Shown here: positions 1 through 9,123 of the stretch, in pieces | How positions within the stretch are numbered: the first letter of the stretch is position 1 | Layout: each line of letters starts with the position of its first letter | From: Rhizobium subbaraonis | GTDB lineage: Bacteria > Pseudomonadota > Alphaproteobacteria > Rhizobiales > Rhizobiaceae | Reading direction: 5' to 3' | DNA length: 64,000 nucleotides | Assembly (NCBI RefSeq): GCF_900220975.1 | Contig: NZ_OBQD01000012.1 | Location: forward strand, 62,001-126,000 | Notes under the pieces: generated by a model | Databases searched by the model: none | The model's input: only the letters and a program-made list of their open reading frames with translations | Told to the model about the DNA's origin: nothing | Made by a program: the position numbers and the translations under genes

Positions 1-122
1 AACCGACGCCACGGGGCGTTGCCGCGCCAATGCGCCCTGTGTCGTTCAGGGCAATGTCAGCGTGCCATCTTAGCTCTTTTGTTGCAGCGGGCGAAACTCG
101 CCCCGGAACCGAGGAGACTGAG

Positions 123-395
123 ATGAAGAACGTCGCAATCGCATTGTTCGTACTCGTGTCGGCCGCAGGCGTCGTGCACGCCGAAGACAACAAGATGTGC
201 GGTGACACGCCAAAAGATAAATGGCTGACCGAGGATGCAGTCAAGGCCAAGGCGGAAAAGGACGGCTACGAGGTGCGCAAGGTCAAGGTCGAAGACGGGT
301 GCTACGAACTCTACGCGGTCGATGCCAAGGGCGGCAAGGTCGAGATGCTCGTCAATCCAGGCACTGGCGAGGTCGTTGGCACAGAGGACGATTGA
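123..395 (+). CDS. Secreted PepSY-domain protein
   Basis: A 90-residue protein with a clear Sec signal peptide (hydrophobic residues about 4-18, cleavage likely after VVHA at residue 20). A small PepSY-like alpha/beta domain follows (LTEDAVKAKAEKDGYEVRK, then a beta hairpin, ending VNPGTGEVVG). PepSY domains are periplasmic and often bind or inhibit proteins, or accompany membrane redox proteins. The ATG at 123 was chosen because GAGGAG lies 6 bases upstream; a longer reading from position 30 has no such site. The cytochrome b561-like gene starts 2 bases after the stop, so the two are probably one operon. The specific partner is not known; the domain call is firm and the function is inferred. 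Confidence 0.85.
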   Translation: MKNVAIALFVLVSAAGVVHAEDNKMCGDTPKDKWLTEDAVKAKAEKDGYEVRKVKVEDGCYELYAVDAKGGKVEMLVNPGTGEVVGTEDD

Positions 396-397
396 TC

Positions 398-970
398 ATG
401 CCGGGGCGTGAGACGAAAGCGGCAGAACGTCTTCCAACGCGCGCGGTCAGGGTCTGGGACCCCTTCGTCCGCATCTCCCACTGGTCGATGGTGGCTCTCT
501 TGCTAATATCCTACCTGACCGGAGACGAGTGGCGGGCTGCGCATCTCTTTTCGGGTTACGTGATCATGGCACTACTGCTGGCCCGGGTAGTATGGGGTTT
601 CTTCGGATCACGACATGCGCGCTTTTCCGACTTTGCGTATCCCCCGAGGGCGACACTTGGCTTCCTCGTCGATGCGCTCAGGGGACGGGCGCGACGCTAT
701 CTCGGACACAACCCGGCCGGCGGCGCCATGATCCTGGCACTGCTTTTCATGATCGCGGGCATTGCGACGACGGGCTACATGATGACCACGGACGCCTACT
801 GGGGCGTCGAATGGGTCGAGATCGCGCATGAGACCTTTGTCAACGTCACCCTGGGCCTCGTCTGCCTCCACGTCGCCGGCGTCGTTCTGGCCAGCATCGA
901 ACACCGCGAGAATCTCGTTGGTTCGATGGTGACGGGATCGAAGCGTCCGCTCGAAGAACCCCCGGAATAG
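398..970 (+). CDS. Cytochrome b561-like membrane protein
   Basis: A 190-residue protein resembling the cytochrome b561 / Ni-Fe hydrogenase b-subunit family. After a short cytoplasmic N-terminus comes VWDPFVRISHW, a typical start of helix 1 with a haem-ligand-type His. Four hydrophobic helices follow (about residues 27-45, 52-72, 103-125 and 145-168), with further His residues in the first and last helices (AHLFSGY, LVCLHVAGVV). Such proteins carry two b haems and move electrons across the cytoplasmic membrane. The start at 398 is 2 bases after the PepSY stop, so translation is probably coupled. A likely role is membrane electron transfer with the periplasmic PepSY protein; the electron donor and acceptor cannot be read from the sequence. 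Confidence 0.85.
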   Translation: MPGRETKAAERLPTRAVRVWDPFVRISHWSMVALLLISYLTGDEWRAAHLFSGYVIMALLLARVVWGFFGSRHARFSDFAYPPRATLGFLVDALRGRARRYLGHNPAGGAMILALLFMIAGIATTGYMMTTDAYWGVEWVEIAHETFVNVTLGLVCLHVAGVVLASIEHRENLVGSMVTGSKRPLEEPPE

Positions 971-986
971 CATCGCACTCTGAAAC

Positions 987-1009
987 GCCCCGCCCGAACC
1001 GGGCGGGGC
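987..1009. terminator. GC-rich hairpin between convergent genes
   Basis: A perfect 9-bp stem, GCCCCGCCC / GGGCGGGGC, with a 5-base loop lies 17 bases after the cytochrome b561 stop and before the end of the convergent HAD gene. There is no T-tract on either side, so this is terminator-like rather than a classic intrinsic terminator. Confidence 0.5.
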
Positions 1010-1082
1010 CAAAGGGACAACCGCAGTACCCTCCCCTAAGGCGGGAGAGCGGCTCGCCGCATGCCGGCAAGCCAGTTTTTTA

Positions 1083-2087
1083 TCACCGCTTCGGAAAGAT
1101 CTCCTTCCAGTCATTCTTCATGTCCACGACGACCCATCCGTTGTCCGTCGCAACATCGAGCGCCTGGTCCAGGCGGCCGAAATCGGTCTTGCGATCATAG
1201 GCATATTCGCGATCGGCGTCGGTGTGGTGAACGATCATCCCCAGACGCGGCGTGGATCCGCCGGACGTGGTCCACTCCAGCATTTCCAGGTCGCCGTCAG
1301 AATTGCCAAAGGCCGCGATGGGACGCCGGCCGATGAACTGGTTGATGCCGACCGGCTTGCCGGCCTTGTCGTCGATGAAGTTCACCTCCGGCAGTCGGAA
1401 CAGGATCGGCACGCCGTCGCGCTCCTTGAACTCGGTCTTGACGGACGAGCCGATCACCTGCTCGGGCGGAATGCCATAAACCCTCTCCGTCCATGGCCGC
1501 ATGAATTCGACGCCTCCGCCCGAGGCGATGAAGGTCTTGAAACCGTTTGCCCGCAGGTAGGCAAGCAGTTCGAGCATCGGCTGGTAGACGAGCTCCGTAT
1601 AAGGACGTTTGAAGCGCGGATCGCGCGCCGTCGCGATCCAGTCCGTTACGATCTTCTGGAAGTCATCGACAGTCATGCCGGCATGCGTCGTCATCACGAG
1701 CTCGAGGAGGCCTTTCTCGCCCGAAGCGGCAAGCGCCGAAAGATCCCCCTCCAGGGCCGCCTTGAACGGCTGCTGCTCGTTCCACTCCGGATGTTCCTTG
1801 GCCATGACCTTCACGCGGTCGAGTATGAAGGCAAGCTGCGTATACATCGGATGCTCGACCCAGAGCGTGCCGTCGTTGTCGAACACGGCAATACGGTCCG
1901 GCTCGGGAACGAAGTCGGGGGTATTTTCCCTGGTCACCCGCTCTACGAAGGCGACGATGGCCTTCTTCGGAGCAGTGTCGCTCCAGGAAGGCAGGGGATC
2001 GGCCTGAGCCATCACTGTTGAGGCGCAGGTAAGAAAAGCGGCGAAGACCAGAAATGCACGTCGCGTGACAAAGGCTACCGTGTTCAT
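1083..2087 (-). CDS. Exported HAD-superfamily phosphatase-like protein
   Basis: A 334-residue protein with an N-terminal signal peptide (hydrophobic residues about 10-27, ending STVMAQA). The HAD nucleophile motif AVFDNDGTLW is near residue 68, the second-motif region IASGGGVEF is mid-protein, and the acidic metal-binding motif FGNSDGDLEML is near residue 260. It resembles phosphoserine phosphatase-like HAD proteins that dephosphorylate small molecules, here in the periplasm. GGAGG just upstream of the ATG supports the start. It is on the strand opposite to the cytochrome gene and downstream of the large glycan gene, with a 240-bp gap. The substrate is unknown. Confidence 0.8.
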   Translation of the reverse strand: MNTVAFVTRRAFLVFAAFLTCASTVMAQADPLPSWSDTAPKKAIVAFVERVTRENTPDFVPEPDRIAVFDNDGTLWVEHPMYTQLAFILDRVKVMAKEHPEWNEQQPFKAALEGDLSALAASGEKGLLELVMTTHAGMTVDDFQKIVTDWIATARDPRFKRPYTELVYQPMLELLAYLRANGFKTFIASGGGVEFMRPWTERVYGIPPEQVIGSSVKTEFKERDGVPILFRLPEVNFIDDKAGKPVGINQFIGRRPIAAFGNSDGDLEMLEWTTSGGSTPRLGMIVHHTDADREYAYDRKTDFGRLDQALDVATDNGWVVVDMKNDWKEIFPKR

Positions 2088-2327
2088 CGAACCCTCCTTA
2101 ACGCCAAGGCCCTGGCTCGCCGCCGATACCGGCGGCGCCGTTCCGTTTCCAGTCGGGGCGGAGCATGCCGCTCCCGCAAGCTTTTCGCGTCATCATCGGA
2201 AGCACTGAGGGCCGTGTCGGCGCCTCCGGCAAACGAACTCTGCAACTTCCGCGGCGGATATTCAATGCAACTCTCCACATGCCGGCGGGACAGCATTCTG
2301 CCGGCCAGTGCGCCTGGCGGGACGGCG

Positions 2328-5300
2328 TCATTGCCGGCCTACGGTCTCCTGCTCGAAAAAGTCGTCTTCCGGCTGCGTGGCGTCTTCCTCCCGGGGACCG
2401 CCATAGTCTTCCCGCAGCCTGTAACGGCCGGCGTAGGCCCGGAATTTCTCCTGATCGAGGACGTACAGGTCCCCCCAGGGTTTGACCTGACCCGCCCAAT
2501 GGATGATTTTCGGCTTGTCGCAGTAGTCCTGGGCGGGCACGTAGTTCCACTCCTCGCCCAGGACGACGATCTCGGAACGGGCGTAGACGTTCAACGCATC
2601 CTGGTCGTTCATGGCATATCGCTCGACCAGCGGGACATGATGGCGCGAGAAGTCGTCCCGGCGCATCCGTGCAAGATTCATCAGGATGACGCCCGCATTG
2701 AAGGTGGGGAACGCCAGGGAGCCCTGCTTGTGCAGCCTGCGCCGCAGATCCCAGGCGCGTTCGGGATCGAGAGCCAGCGACGCCTTGCCGACGAGCCGCG
2801 CCCCGGACTTCCAGTATTCGAAGCGGGTGAGCTTGGCGGCAAGCGGCGCATCGCCGAGCTCCGTGCGGAGGAGGTCGGCAACATCCGCCTGAACGAGCAC
2901 GTCGATGTCGAGATAGAGCACCTTGCCGAGGCCGCTCAGAAGCTCCGGCAGCAGAAGCCGGTCGATCGTCGAGATGGTGGTATGCGACAGCAGGTGCAGC
3001 GTATCGCCATAGTCGATGCCGCTGAAGTCGTACCGGCGTATGCGCAATTGCGGGAAGAAGTGGTGAAGTTCATCGACATATCCGGTCGGAAGATCCCGGC
3101 TCAGGATATGGGCGGTGATATTTGCCTTGCTGTGTTCGCACATCGAGGCCATCGTCACCGGCAGGATGGAGGCCATGTTCCGGTCAAGCGCGAACGCGAC
3201 GTGGACCTCGTTACCGCGCTCCTCAGCCGCCCCCCTGTGATAGACGTTCCCGCAAACCTCGCGGGATACAGCTTCGACGTCGAAGGAAGGCGCGGGCAAC
3301 GGAACCACGTCGGCTGTGTACCGGTCGGCCTCGGCCAGGTCGGGCGCACAGAGCTCGGCCCAGCGGGCCCGGACGCTCGCCTCGTCCGCGCCAGAAAAGA
3401 TCAGCGTCAGAACGGCCTCGAGCTTTTCCTCAAGCCGCGCGCGCATGCGCGCGAATTCCTCCTCTCCAAGGTCGAGCAGGCCCTCGAATCGAACATCGGC
3501 ACGGTTCCTGGGGCGAAAGTCGACCGGGAGGCCAAGCGAGCGACAGGGAAGATAGCAGTGCAGCCGCGACGTCACGAGGCGCGAGAAGTCGAGATAGCCC
3601 GTCAGCATCGCGCGCGCCGCTTCAAGATTTTCGACGAGCGTTCCGTCGCGCACCTCGTCACCATACTGAATGAAGGACGTCCGGCTCCAGTTCGGGTAAT
3701 CCTCCGGCTCCAGCGCCACCTCCACCACCGCGAGCCTGTCTTGAGCTGCAGGGCGATGCGGCGGAAAGATCTGTCCGATGGTCGTCGTCAGACACCCCGA
3801 GAAAAAAGCCGCGATGCCGAAATCGCGCAGGCGGTACACCGTGTTCCAGTCCCGGCAACCAATCGGCTCGTATGTCTTCAGATAGCCGACCGCGGAAGGC
3901 GTGAGCACGTCGGGATTGTTGACATGGAAGGAAAGAAAGATCGGACGGATGTGCTCGGGGAAAGGGAAGTCGAAGTCACCATGGAAGCTGCGGTGCATGA
4001 ACCAGCCGTTGGCGATCAGCCACGTGGGGCGGGCGTAAGTCCGACCGGATGCGAAATCGCGATCCAGGGCCACGACGCCGACGCTGCCGGTGACGCCGTG
4101 AATACGGCGATCCGGCTGCACCCGCTGCTGCGTTTCCGTGACCAGGCGGCCGAGGTCGCTGCCGTCGTCAAAGTCCACGTCGGCAAAGCGGGAAATGTTC
4201 GCGAGCACTGCCAGGGTCTGCACATAGTCGCCCTTGTTGGAGGAGGTCCGCTGCCGGTCCGGCAACTTGTAGTCCATCAGCGCGATGCTCACCCCCCGCT
4301 GACCGGTCGCCACTGTGTCGATGCTGGACAGCCGCTCCAGCAACCATTCGAGCTGCCGTCGTTCGCCCGCCGAGGTAGTCGGCGTCGAAGAAGAGGCTAG
4401 TTCGTGCGCCACCCTTTCGCGCAGGCCGTGAAACTGCAGATGCTTCGCAAACAGGTTGAGAAGGCGGGCGCGGACCGATGCCGGCAGGTCGTCCGCCTCA
4501 TCGAGGAACCGCCGCAACCGCCGGCCGCCGCCTTCCGGATCCTCCTCCATCAGCGATGAAAAGAAAGCATAGGGACACAATGCCTGTGCCACGTCGGTTC
4601 CCAGACGCTCGAAATGATCGAGCGCGGTCTCCGGGAAGCCGTCGAGGTGATAGTAGACGCCCGACAGCAGATGGCCGAGGGCGCGCGTATCCTTCCCCTG
4701 CAGAAGGCTCTGGCAGAAGGATCGCGTCAACAGTCTGTTTTCGGCGAAGTTCGCCTCGACGAATGCTATCCCTGCCTGCTGCAGCAAGCTGCCGCGGGCG
4801 ATCGCGTCGACAAGTGACGCTCGCAACTGCAAAGGCCGGGCCTCCTGTTGCAGCGCGCGCAGACGGCCGGCGATTTCACGGTTCACGCTTGCCTGCGACG
4901 AACGCTGCTCCTGCAGATCGCCGCGCTGTCGGCGCAAGATGTCGATGGTTTCCTGAAAGCTTCTGGCATCGCTGTCGCGGCCCGCACGCAGCGCCGCTCT
5001 CTGTTGCCGCACGGTTTCGAGGCGCTTTTGTTCGGCGGCAAGCCGCTTTTCCATCTCGGCGTAGCGGCGCTGCAGGCCGGCATGTCGCTTTTCCAGATCC
5101 GCATGCTGGTGGTGCAGTTCCGAACGCAACTGCTCCAGCGCTTCGTGCCGCCGCTCCAGTCTATCGATGGCTTCCGACTGCCTGGCATATTGCTCCTGAG
5201 CGTGTTGGCGCTCCGCAGCAAGCCCCTCTTTCAAGGTCTTGTTGCGCAAGGAGAGATTGCCGATTTTCTGCTGCAACTGTTCCAGCTTGCTGCTTAAGGC

Positions 5301-5477
5301 CGCCAAACGGCGCTTGTCGGCGTCGCGCTCTTTCCTGTGGCGGCCTTTCGTGACGAGGTAATCGGCGAGCTTTTCGGAAAGCGGGCGCGCGTAGCGATTG
5401 AAAAAGATCAGATCGGCAAGCCTTCTGGATCTGGAACTCAAGTCGAGCCTCCAAGCCGCAATCCCATTTGCGAACAC
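2328..5477 (-). CDS. Coiled-coil / pyruvyltransferase-like / GT8 fusion protein
   Basis: A 1,049-residue multidomain protein with no signal peptide or membrane segment. Residues about 45-215 form a long Gln/Glu/Arg-rich coiled coil; 220-350 are helical and repeat-like. Residues about 397-655 resemble the polysaccharide pyruvyl transferase fold (NKGDYVQTLAVL, FLSFHVNN, EPIGCRDWNT, VTSRLHCYLPCRSLGLP). Residues about 757-1020 are a family 8 glycosyltransferase: VHVAFALDRNM at the start, the metal-binding DxD as YLDIDVLV near residue 857, FNAGVILMNL, and NDQDALNVY with a terminal IIHWAG. It likely acts in the cytoplasm on a surface glycan. The start is GTG, the first possible codon after an in-frame stop, with a weak ribosome site. 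It is divergent from the next gene. Acceptor and donor sugars are unknown, and the pyruvyltransferase activity is inferred only from motifs. Confidence 0.82.
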   Translation of the reverse strand: MFANGIAAWRLDLSSRSRRLADLIFFNRYARPLSEKLADYLVTKGRHRKERDADKRRLAALSSKLEQLQQKIGNLSLRNKTLKEGLAAERQHAQEQYARQSEAIDRLERRHEALEQLRSELHHQHADLEKRHAGLQRRYAEMEKRLAAEQKRLETVRQQRAALRAGRDSDARSFQETIDILRRQRGDLQEQRSSQASVNREIAGRLRALQQEARPLQLRASLVDAIARGSLLQQAGIAFVEANFAENRLLTRSFCQSLLQGKDTRALGHLLSGVYYHLDGFPETALDHFERLGTDVAQALCPYAFFSSLMEEDPEGGGRRLRRFLDEADDLPASVRARLLNLFAKHLQFHGLRERVAHELASSSTPTTSAGERRQLEWLLERLSSIDTVATGQRGVSIALMDYKLPDRQRTSSNKGDYVQTLAVLANISRFADVDFDDGSDLGRLVTETQQRVQPDRRIHGVTGSVGVVALDRDFASGRTYARPTWLIANGWFMHRSFHGDFDFPFPEHIRPIFLSFHVNNPDVLTPSAVGYLKTYEPIGCRDWNTVYRLRDFGIAAFFSGCLTTTIGQIFPPHRPAAQDRLAVVEVALEPEDYPNWSRTSFIQYGDEVRDGTLVENLEAARAMLTGYLDFSRLVTSRLHCYLPCRSLGLPVDFRPRNRADVRFEGLLDLGEEEFARMRARLEEKLEAVLTLIFSGADEASVRARWAELCAPDLAEADRYTADVVPLPAPSFDVEAVSREVCGNVYHRGAAEERGNEVHVAFALDRNMASILPVTMASMCEHSKANITAHILSRDLPTGYVDELHHFFPQLRIRRYDFSGIDYGDTLHLLSHTTISTIDRLLLPELLSGLGKVLYLDIDVLVQADVADLLRTELGDAPLAAKLTRFEYWKSGARLVGKASLALDPERAWDLRRRLHKQGSLAFPTFNAGVILMNLARMRRDDFSRHHVPLVERYAMNDQDALNVYARSEIVVLGEEWNYVPAQDYCDKPKIIHWAGQVKPWGDLYVLDQEKFRAYAGRYRLREDYGGPREEDATQPEDDFFEQETVGRQ

Positions 5478-5819
5478 AACGTCGCCATATCAATATCGCA
5501 TTGCACGTCCATTAGGCAGTCCTCATCAATGAGGCCGGACTATATGACGTGGCTGCTGCAGCCTCCGACGCGAACGCTCAGAAATGGAAACGACGTTGCA
5601 TCGACTGAACGTGATCCTCACCCCTTTCGACCTGACGGCCGATCGGATGCCGGTTCTAAAGGGTATCGTTGTTCGCAAAGCCGTCAAATCGAGTTAAGTT
5701 GACAGAGCTACATTAGAAAAATAGCAAAAGCTGCTATCTTCGCTGCGAGAGCGAACGCACGACGACCGCGTCGGCAGGGCCGCCGTCTTTCCCATGCCGG
5801 AAACAACGATCGAGGAACG
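5478..5819. other. Divergent intergenic region of the glycan cluster
   Basis: A 342-bp stretch between the two divergently transcribed multidomain glycan genes. It is more AT-rich than its surroundings. It contains a candidate plus-strand promoter (5699-5727) and a small hairpin, ATAGCA/TGCTAT, at 5721-5737. No convincing open reading frame is present. Confidence 0.6.
5699..5727 (+). promoter_or_regulatory. Candidate sigma-70 promoter for the 621-residue glycan protein
   Basis: TTGACA at 5699-5704 is a perfect -35 hexamer. A 17-base spacer is followed by TAGCAA at 5722-5727, a weak -10. It sits about 95 bases upstream of the ATG at 5820. The -10 also forms part of a small hairpin. This is inference from consensus only. 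Confidence 0.35.
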
Positions 5820-7685
5820 ATGCAAGGCTTGAACATCCAGGCGCCGGAAGGCGCAGCGCAGGACACCGCGGAGGGCGCATCCGGCTTCAAACCGATACTC
5901 GTCAGCTTCTACTGCGGCGATACCTATTACTATGACGCGGCGGAGCTGCTACGCGCGGACTGCCGGCAGGCCGGCATCGACTACGATATCTCCGAACTCA
6001 CCATCCCGAAGGATTTCAACTGGGCGCAGATCTGCAAGCTGAAGGTGGCCTTCTTCCAGGAGATGCTGAAGAAGCACAAGCGGCCGATCTTCTGGGTCGA
6101 CGTGGATTGCCGCATCCGGTCGCTGCCGGAGGAGTTGCGAGCCTGCGCCTTCGACATCGCAGGATATGTGCGCGCGTTTCGCTATGTCCGCGACTTCGAT
6201 CCGCTTTCCAACTCCCGCTTCTGGACACCCAGCATCCTCTTCTTCAACTACAACGAAAAGGTCGTTCGCTTCGTCGAACTGATGGGCAAGATCGAGGCCG
6301 AAGCGCCCGGCAATGTCACCGACGACTATGTGCTGCAGGAAGCCTGGCTTCAGTTCGAGGAACAGTTGAGCGTCGGCATGCTCCGGCCGGAGACCGTGGC
6401 GCGTACGCCAGACGACGTCAACGAGCGGTCCTCCATTCTCTTCGGCTCCAGCGGCAACGTCACCGAGTGGCGCAGCCAGGTGATCCAGCACGACGTGCCG
6501 CGCCGCATGCCCAGCCACCAGGCGACCGTGCTCAGCGAAGTGGCGTCGAACATTCGCAAGGAAGGCGATCTCAAGCGCGCCTTGTGGCTCTACCGGGAAG
6601 CAAACCTGCTCGACCCCACCAATACGCGTATCGTTGCCCACTACGCCGAGACCCTGAAACTGCTGAACCGCAAGGAGGACGCTCTCGACTTCCTGGATCA
6701 GGCGGTCGAACAGAACCCGGATTCCATGGATGTGCGGCAGAAGCGGATCTCGATCGCGGTACAGGCGCGGAAGTTCGAGAAGGCGCGACAAGCCGTCGAC
6801 GAACTGCTCCACAGCGACAACGAGGCGTGGCGCGACCACGGCAAATCTCTGCAGTTCGACCTCGACCTGGAGAAGCGCGCGTTCGAGCGCAAGCTGAGAC
6901 CGTCGCAGCGCCAGCGTATCTGGTGGATGAAGACACCCTATCCCGGTAATTTCGGCGATATCCTGAACCCCTATCTGATCGAGAAGCTGACCGGCATCCC
7001 GCCGCGCTATGCGCCGCGCGGCAAGGGCATGCTCTGCATCGGCAGCGTGATCAAGTTCGCAACGACGGGTACCATCGTCTGGGGCACCGGAACGCCGCGC
7101 ATGACGGATGTTCTGGCGCCCGACGCCCGCTATCTCGCCGTGCGCGGGCCGCTGACGCGCGAACTCGTGCTGAAGTCCGGCGGCGAATGCCCCGAGGTCT
7201 TCGGCGATCCAGCCCTGCTGCTGCCGCAGCTCTACACGCCCCGCAAGGTCGAGAAGAAATACCGACTTGGCGTCATTCAGCATGTAGTCCATCGCGGCGA
7301 ACGCAATTTCGGGCCCGGCGTCAAGGAAATCTCCATCGTCCGCTGCGGGTATGAAGAGATCGAGGCGTTTATCGATGAACTTTGCGAATGCGAGATGATC
7401 CTCTCCACCTCGCTGCACGGCCTGATCGTGGCGCATGCCTACGGCATTCCCGCGCGCTGGTGCACCTTCAGTGACGGGGCTGCAATCAGCGGCGACGGGA
7501 CGAAGTTCCTCGACTATTTCCTCTCCGTCCAGATGCCCGAACAGCACGCACTCGACCTGTCGCACTACCACGATATTACCGCCTCGATGCGTGATGAGGT
7601 CCCCGACCTTCAGCTGCGCTTCGACGCGACGGCGCTGCGGTCCTCGTTTCCCAGCACCGACAAGGACATGCCGGAGGCGGAATGA
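5820..7685 (+). CDS. Glycosyltransferase-TPR-polysaccharide pyruvyl transferase fusion
   Basis: A 621-residue cytoplasmic protein. Residues about 24-225 are a nucleotide-sugar transferase-like domain with a DxD-type motif (FWVDVDCRIRS near residue 94) and a TDDYVLQEAW segment. Residues about 235-350 form three to four TPR-like helical pairs (ALWLYREANLLDPTNTRIVA, LDFLDQAVEQNPDS). Residues about 366-590 are a polysaccharide pyruvyl transferase domain with the family hallmarks NFGDILNPYL, VRGPLTREL, VFGDPALLLPQLY and STSLHGLIVAHAYGIP. This domain family transfers pyruvate from phosphoenolpyruvate to sugars as ketals. GAGGA just before the ATG supports the start. It is divergent from the GT8 fusion and upstream of two more glycan genes. 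The natural substrate is unknown. Confidence 0.85.
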   Translation: MQGLNIQAPEGAAQDTAEGASGFKPILVSFYCGDTYYYDAAELLRADCRQAGIDYDISELTIPKDFNWAQICKLKVAFFQEMLKKHKRPIFWVDVDCRIRSLPEELRACAFDIAGYVRAFRYVRDFDPLSNSRFWTPSILFFNYNEKVVRFVELMGKIEAEAPGNVTDDYVLQEAWLQFEEQLSVGMLRPETVARTPDDVNERSSILFGSSGNVTEWRSQVIQHDVPRRMPSHQATVLSEVASNIRKEGDLKRALWLYREANLLDPTNTRIVAHYAETLKLLNRKEDALDFLDQAVEQNPDSMDVRQKRISIAVQARKFEKARQAVDELLHSDNEAWRDHGKSLQFDLDLEKRAFERKLRPSQRQRIWWMKTPYPGNFGDILNPYLIEKLTGIPPRYAPRGKGMLCIGSVIKFATTGTIVWGTGTPRMTDVLAPDARYLAVRGPLTRELVLKSGGECPEVFGDPALLLPQLYTPRKVEKKYRLGVIQHVVHRGERNFGPGVKEISIVRCGYEEIEAFIDELCECEMILSTSLHGLIVAHAYGIPARWCTFSDGAAISGDGTKFLDYFLSVQMPEQHALDLSHYHDITASMRDEVPDLQLRFDATALRSSFPSTDKDMPEAE

Positions 7686-8007
7686 GCGACCTTCGGCACG
7701 ACGCGGCCGAAACCGATCATCGTTGCGATTTCATGCTCGACGCTTCGGGTGTATGATGAAACCATGGCGCGCCGTGACGGGGCTGGCCTATATCAGCGAC
7801 GGCTACCGTTTTCGGAGGTAGCCGGAAGCATACCTAAGATTGAGCCCGGTCGCCCCGCCTATTCGAACGGGCAAGCGGCGGTGCAATCATATGAGCCGCC
7901 CAGATCAATTGCTGAGCCTGCTCCATCCTTAACCATACTTTTCTCGTTTCGGTTCAACCGCCTAAATTCATTATCGCTTTTTGCGGGCATGTTTCGGAGG
8001 GACCGGG
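7686..8007. other. Intergenic gap within the glycan cluster
   Basis: A 322-bp stretch between the 621-residue fusion gene and the GT-B glycosyltransferase. No gene with plausible coding features is seen. A TTAACCAT octamer occurs near 7929 and the last 80 bases are AT-rich, so an internal promoter is possible but not demonstrable. Confidence 0.5.
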
Positions 8008-9123
8008 TTGAAACTCAGAATTCTGCTGCCCGCGGACATGTCCACGATGTACCCGCGCAATCCTTATGTGCTGCAACTCATGCAGGCTTTGCTGCAAGAT
8101 CCGATGGTCGAGCTCGTTGCGCACGGTCCCATTCATCTCTTCCACGGCAACTGTGACTGGGATGTCGTCCATATCCAGTGGCCGGATGCGCTGATCGGCT
8201 GGAAGGACGAACGCGAGATCACCATAGAAGACATCGACGTCGCCCTGTCGCGGCTCGCCGCCCGCGCGCTGATCGTCCACACCGTTCACAATCATGTCCC
8301 CGACGAAGACAGCGGCGAACTCGGAGGGGCGCTCTACGCCACGGTCTTTCGCCACACCGACGTCTTCGTCCATCTCGGCAAGCGTTCGCGCGATACGTTT
8401 CGCCAGGCGCATTCCGGGGATGACTGGGCCGGGCGGGCAGTCCATGTCGTCATCCCGCATGGCAACTATGACTTCTACAAGACGTTCAAGCCGCCGGAAG
8501 CCGGCCTACCCCCCGCGCTCCTGACGAAGGAGAAGCGACTGCTTGTGTTCGGAGCGCTGCGGAGTGTCCACGAGGAAGCGCTGGCACGCGAAGCGTTCGC
8601 CAAAGCCAACGTAACGACGTCGCGCCTGGTCTTCGCGGGGGCGCTGTCCCCGCAGGCGTTTCCGGCCGAAGTGCGCAAGAACCTTCCCAATCCGGACAAA
8701 AGCGTTACCCGGCTGCACAGGCGGATACCGGACAATCTCATCGCGCCCCTGTTCAAGAGCTGCCGGGCCGTCTTCATTCCGCGCTCCGGCCGGCTGAACT
8801 CCGGTGTGGTGCCGCTGGCGTTTACGTTCGGCGTTCCCGTGGTTGCTCCCGACGAAGGCGTGATCGGCGAGATGAGCCGAAAGTTCGGCGGCATGGTCTA
8901 CACGCCGGGGGACTGTTCGACGGCCGCCGCGGCGATCCGCAAGGCCCTGTCGATGCAACAGGAGGCGCGCGAGCGGCTGCGTGAACGCATCCTGGACTAC
9001 AGCGCCACGGTTCTCGCATGGCCTCGCATCGCTGCGAAGCACCGCGAACTTTACATTGCCAACATTGCCAGGAAGAAAGGTCTTCCTTTGCACAAACGAC
9101 TGAAGGCGAGGTTCGGTCTATGA
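8008..9123 (+). CDS. GT-B fold glycosyltransferase
   Basis: A 371-residue protein with a GT-B architecture similar to family 4 / mannosyltransferase-like enzymes. The N-terminal acceptor domain begins KLRILLPADMS and includes WDVVHIQWPDAL and VHTVHNHVPDED. The C-terminal nucleotide-sugar domain contains RLLVFGALR, the segment IPRSGRLNSGVVPLAFTFG, and VVAPDEGVIGEM. The start is taken as TTG at 8008 because GGAGG lies 7 bases upstream; an in-frame TTG at 7981 would add nine residues but lacks such a site. Its stop overlaps the ATG of the next gene by 4 bases, so the two are translationally coupled. It probably adds one sugar to the glycan handled by this cluster. Confidence 0.82.
   Translation: MKLRILLPADMSTMYPRNPYVLQLMQALLQDPMVELVAHGPIHLFHGNCDWDVVHIQWPDALIGWKDEREITIEDIDVALSRLAARALIVHTVHNHVPDEDSGELGGALYATVFRHTDVFVHLGKRSRDTFRQAHSGDDWAGRAVHVVIPHGNYDFYKTFKPPEAGLPPALLTKEKRLLVFGALRSVHEEALAREAFAKANVTTSRLVFAGALSPQAFPAEVRKNLPNPDKSVTRLHRRIPDNLIAPLFKSCRAVFIPRSGRLNSGVVPLAFTFGVPVVAPDEGVIGEMSRKFGGMVYTPGDCSTAAAAIRKALSMQQEARERLRERILDYSATVLAWPRIAAKHRELYIANIARKKGLPLHKRLKARFGL

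Noticed and set aside
2214-4400. 728-residue open frame on the plus strand
   Set aside because: It lies wholly antisense to the coiled-coil/GT8 gene, which has recognisable domains; the plus-strand product has no family features.
5949-7571. 540-residue open frame on the minus strand
   Set aside because: Antisense shadow of the 621-residue fusion protein, caused by high GC at third positions.
7927-7936. TTAACCAT octamer as a CtrA half-site
   Set aside because: A single half-site in an AT-rich gap is too weak to call.
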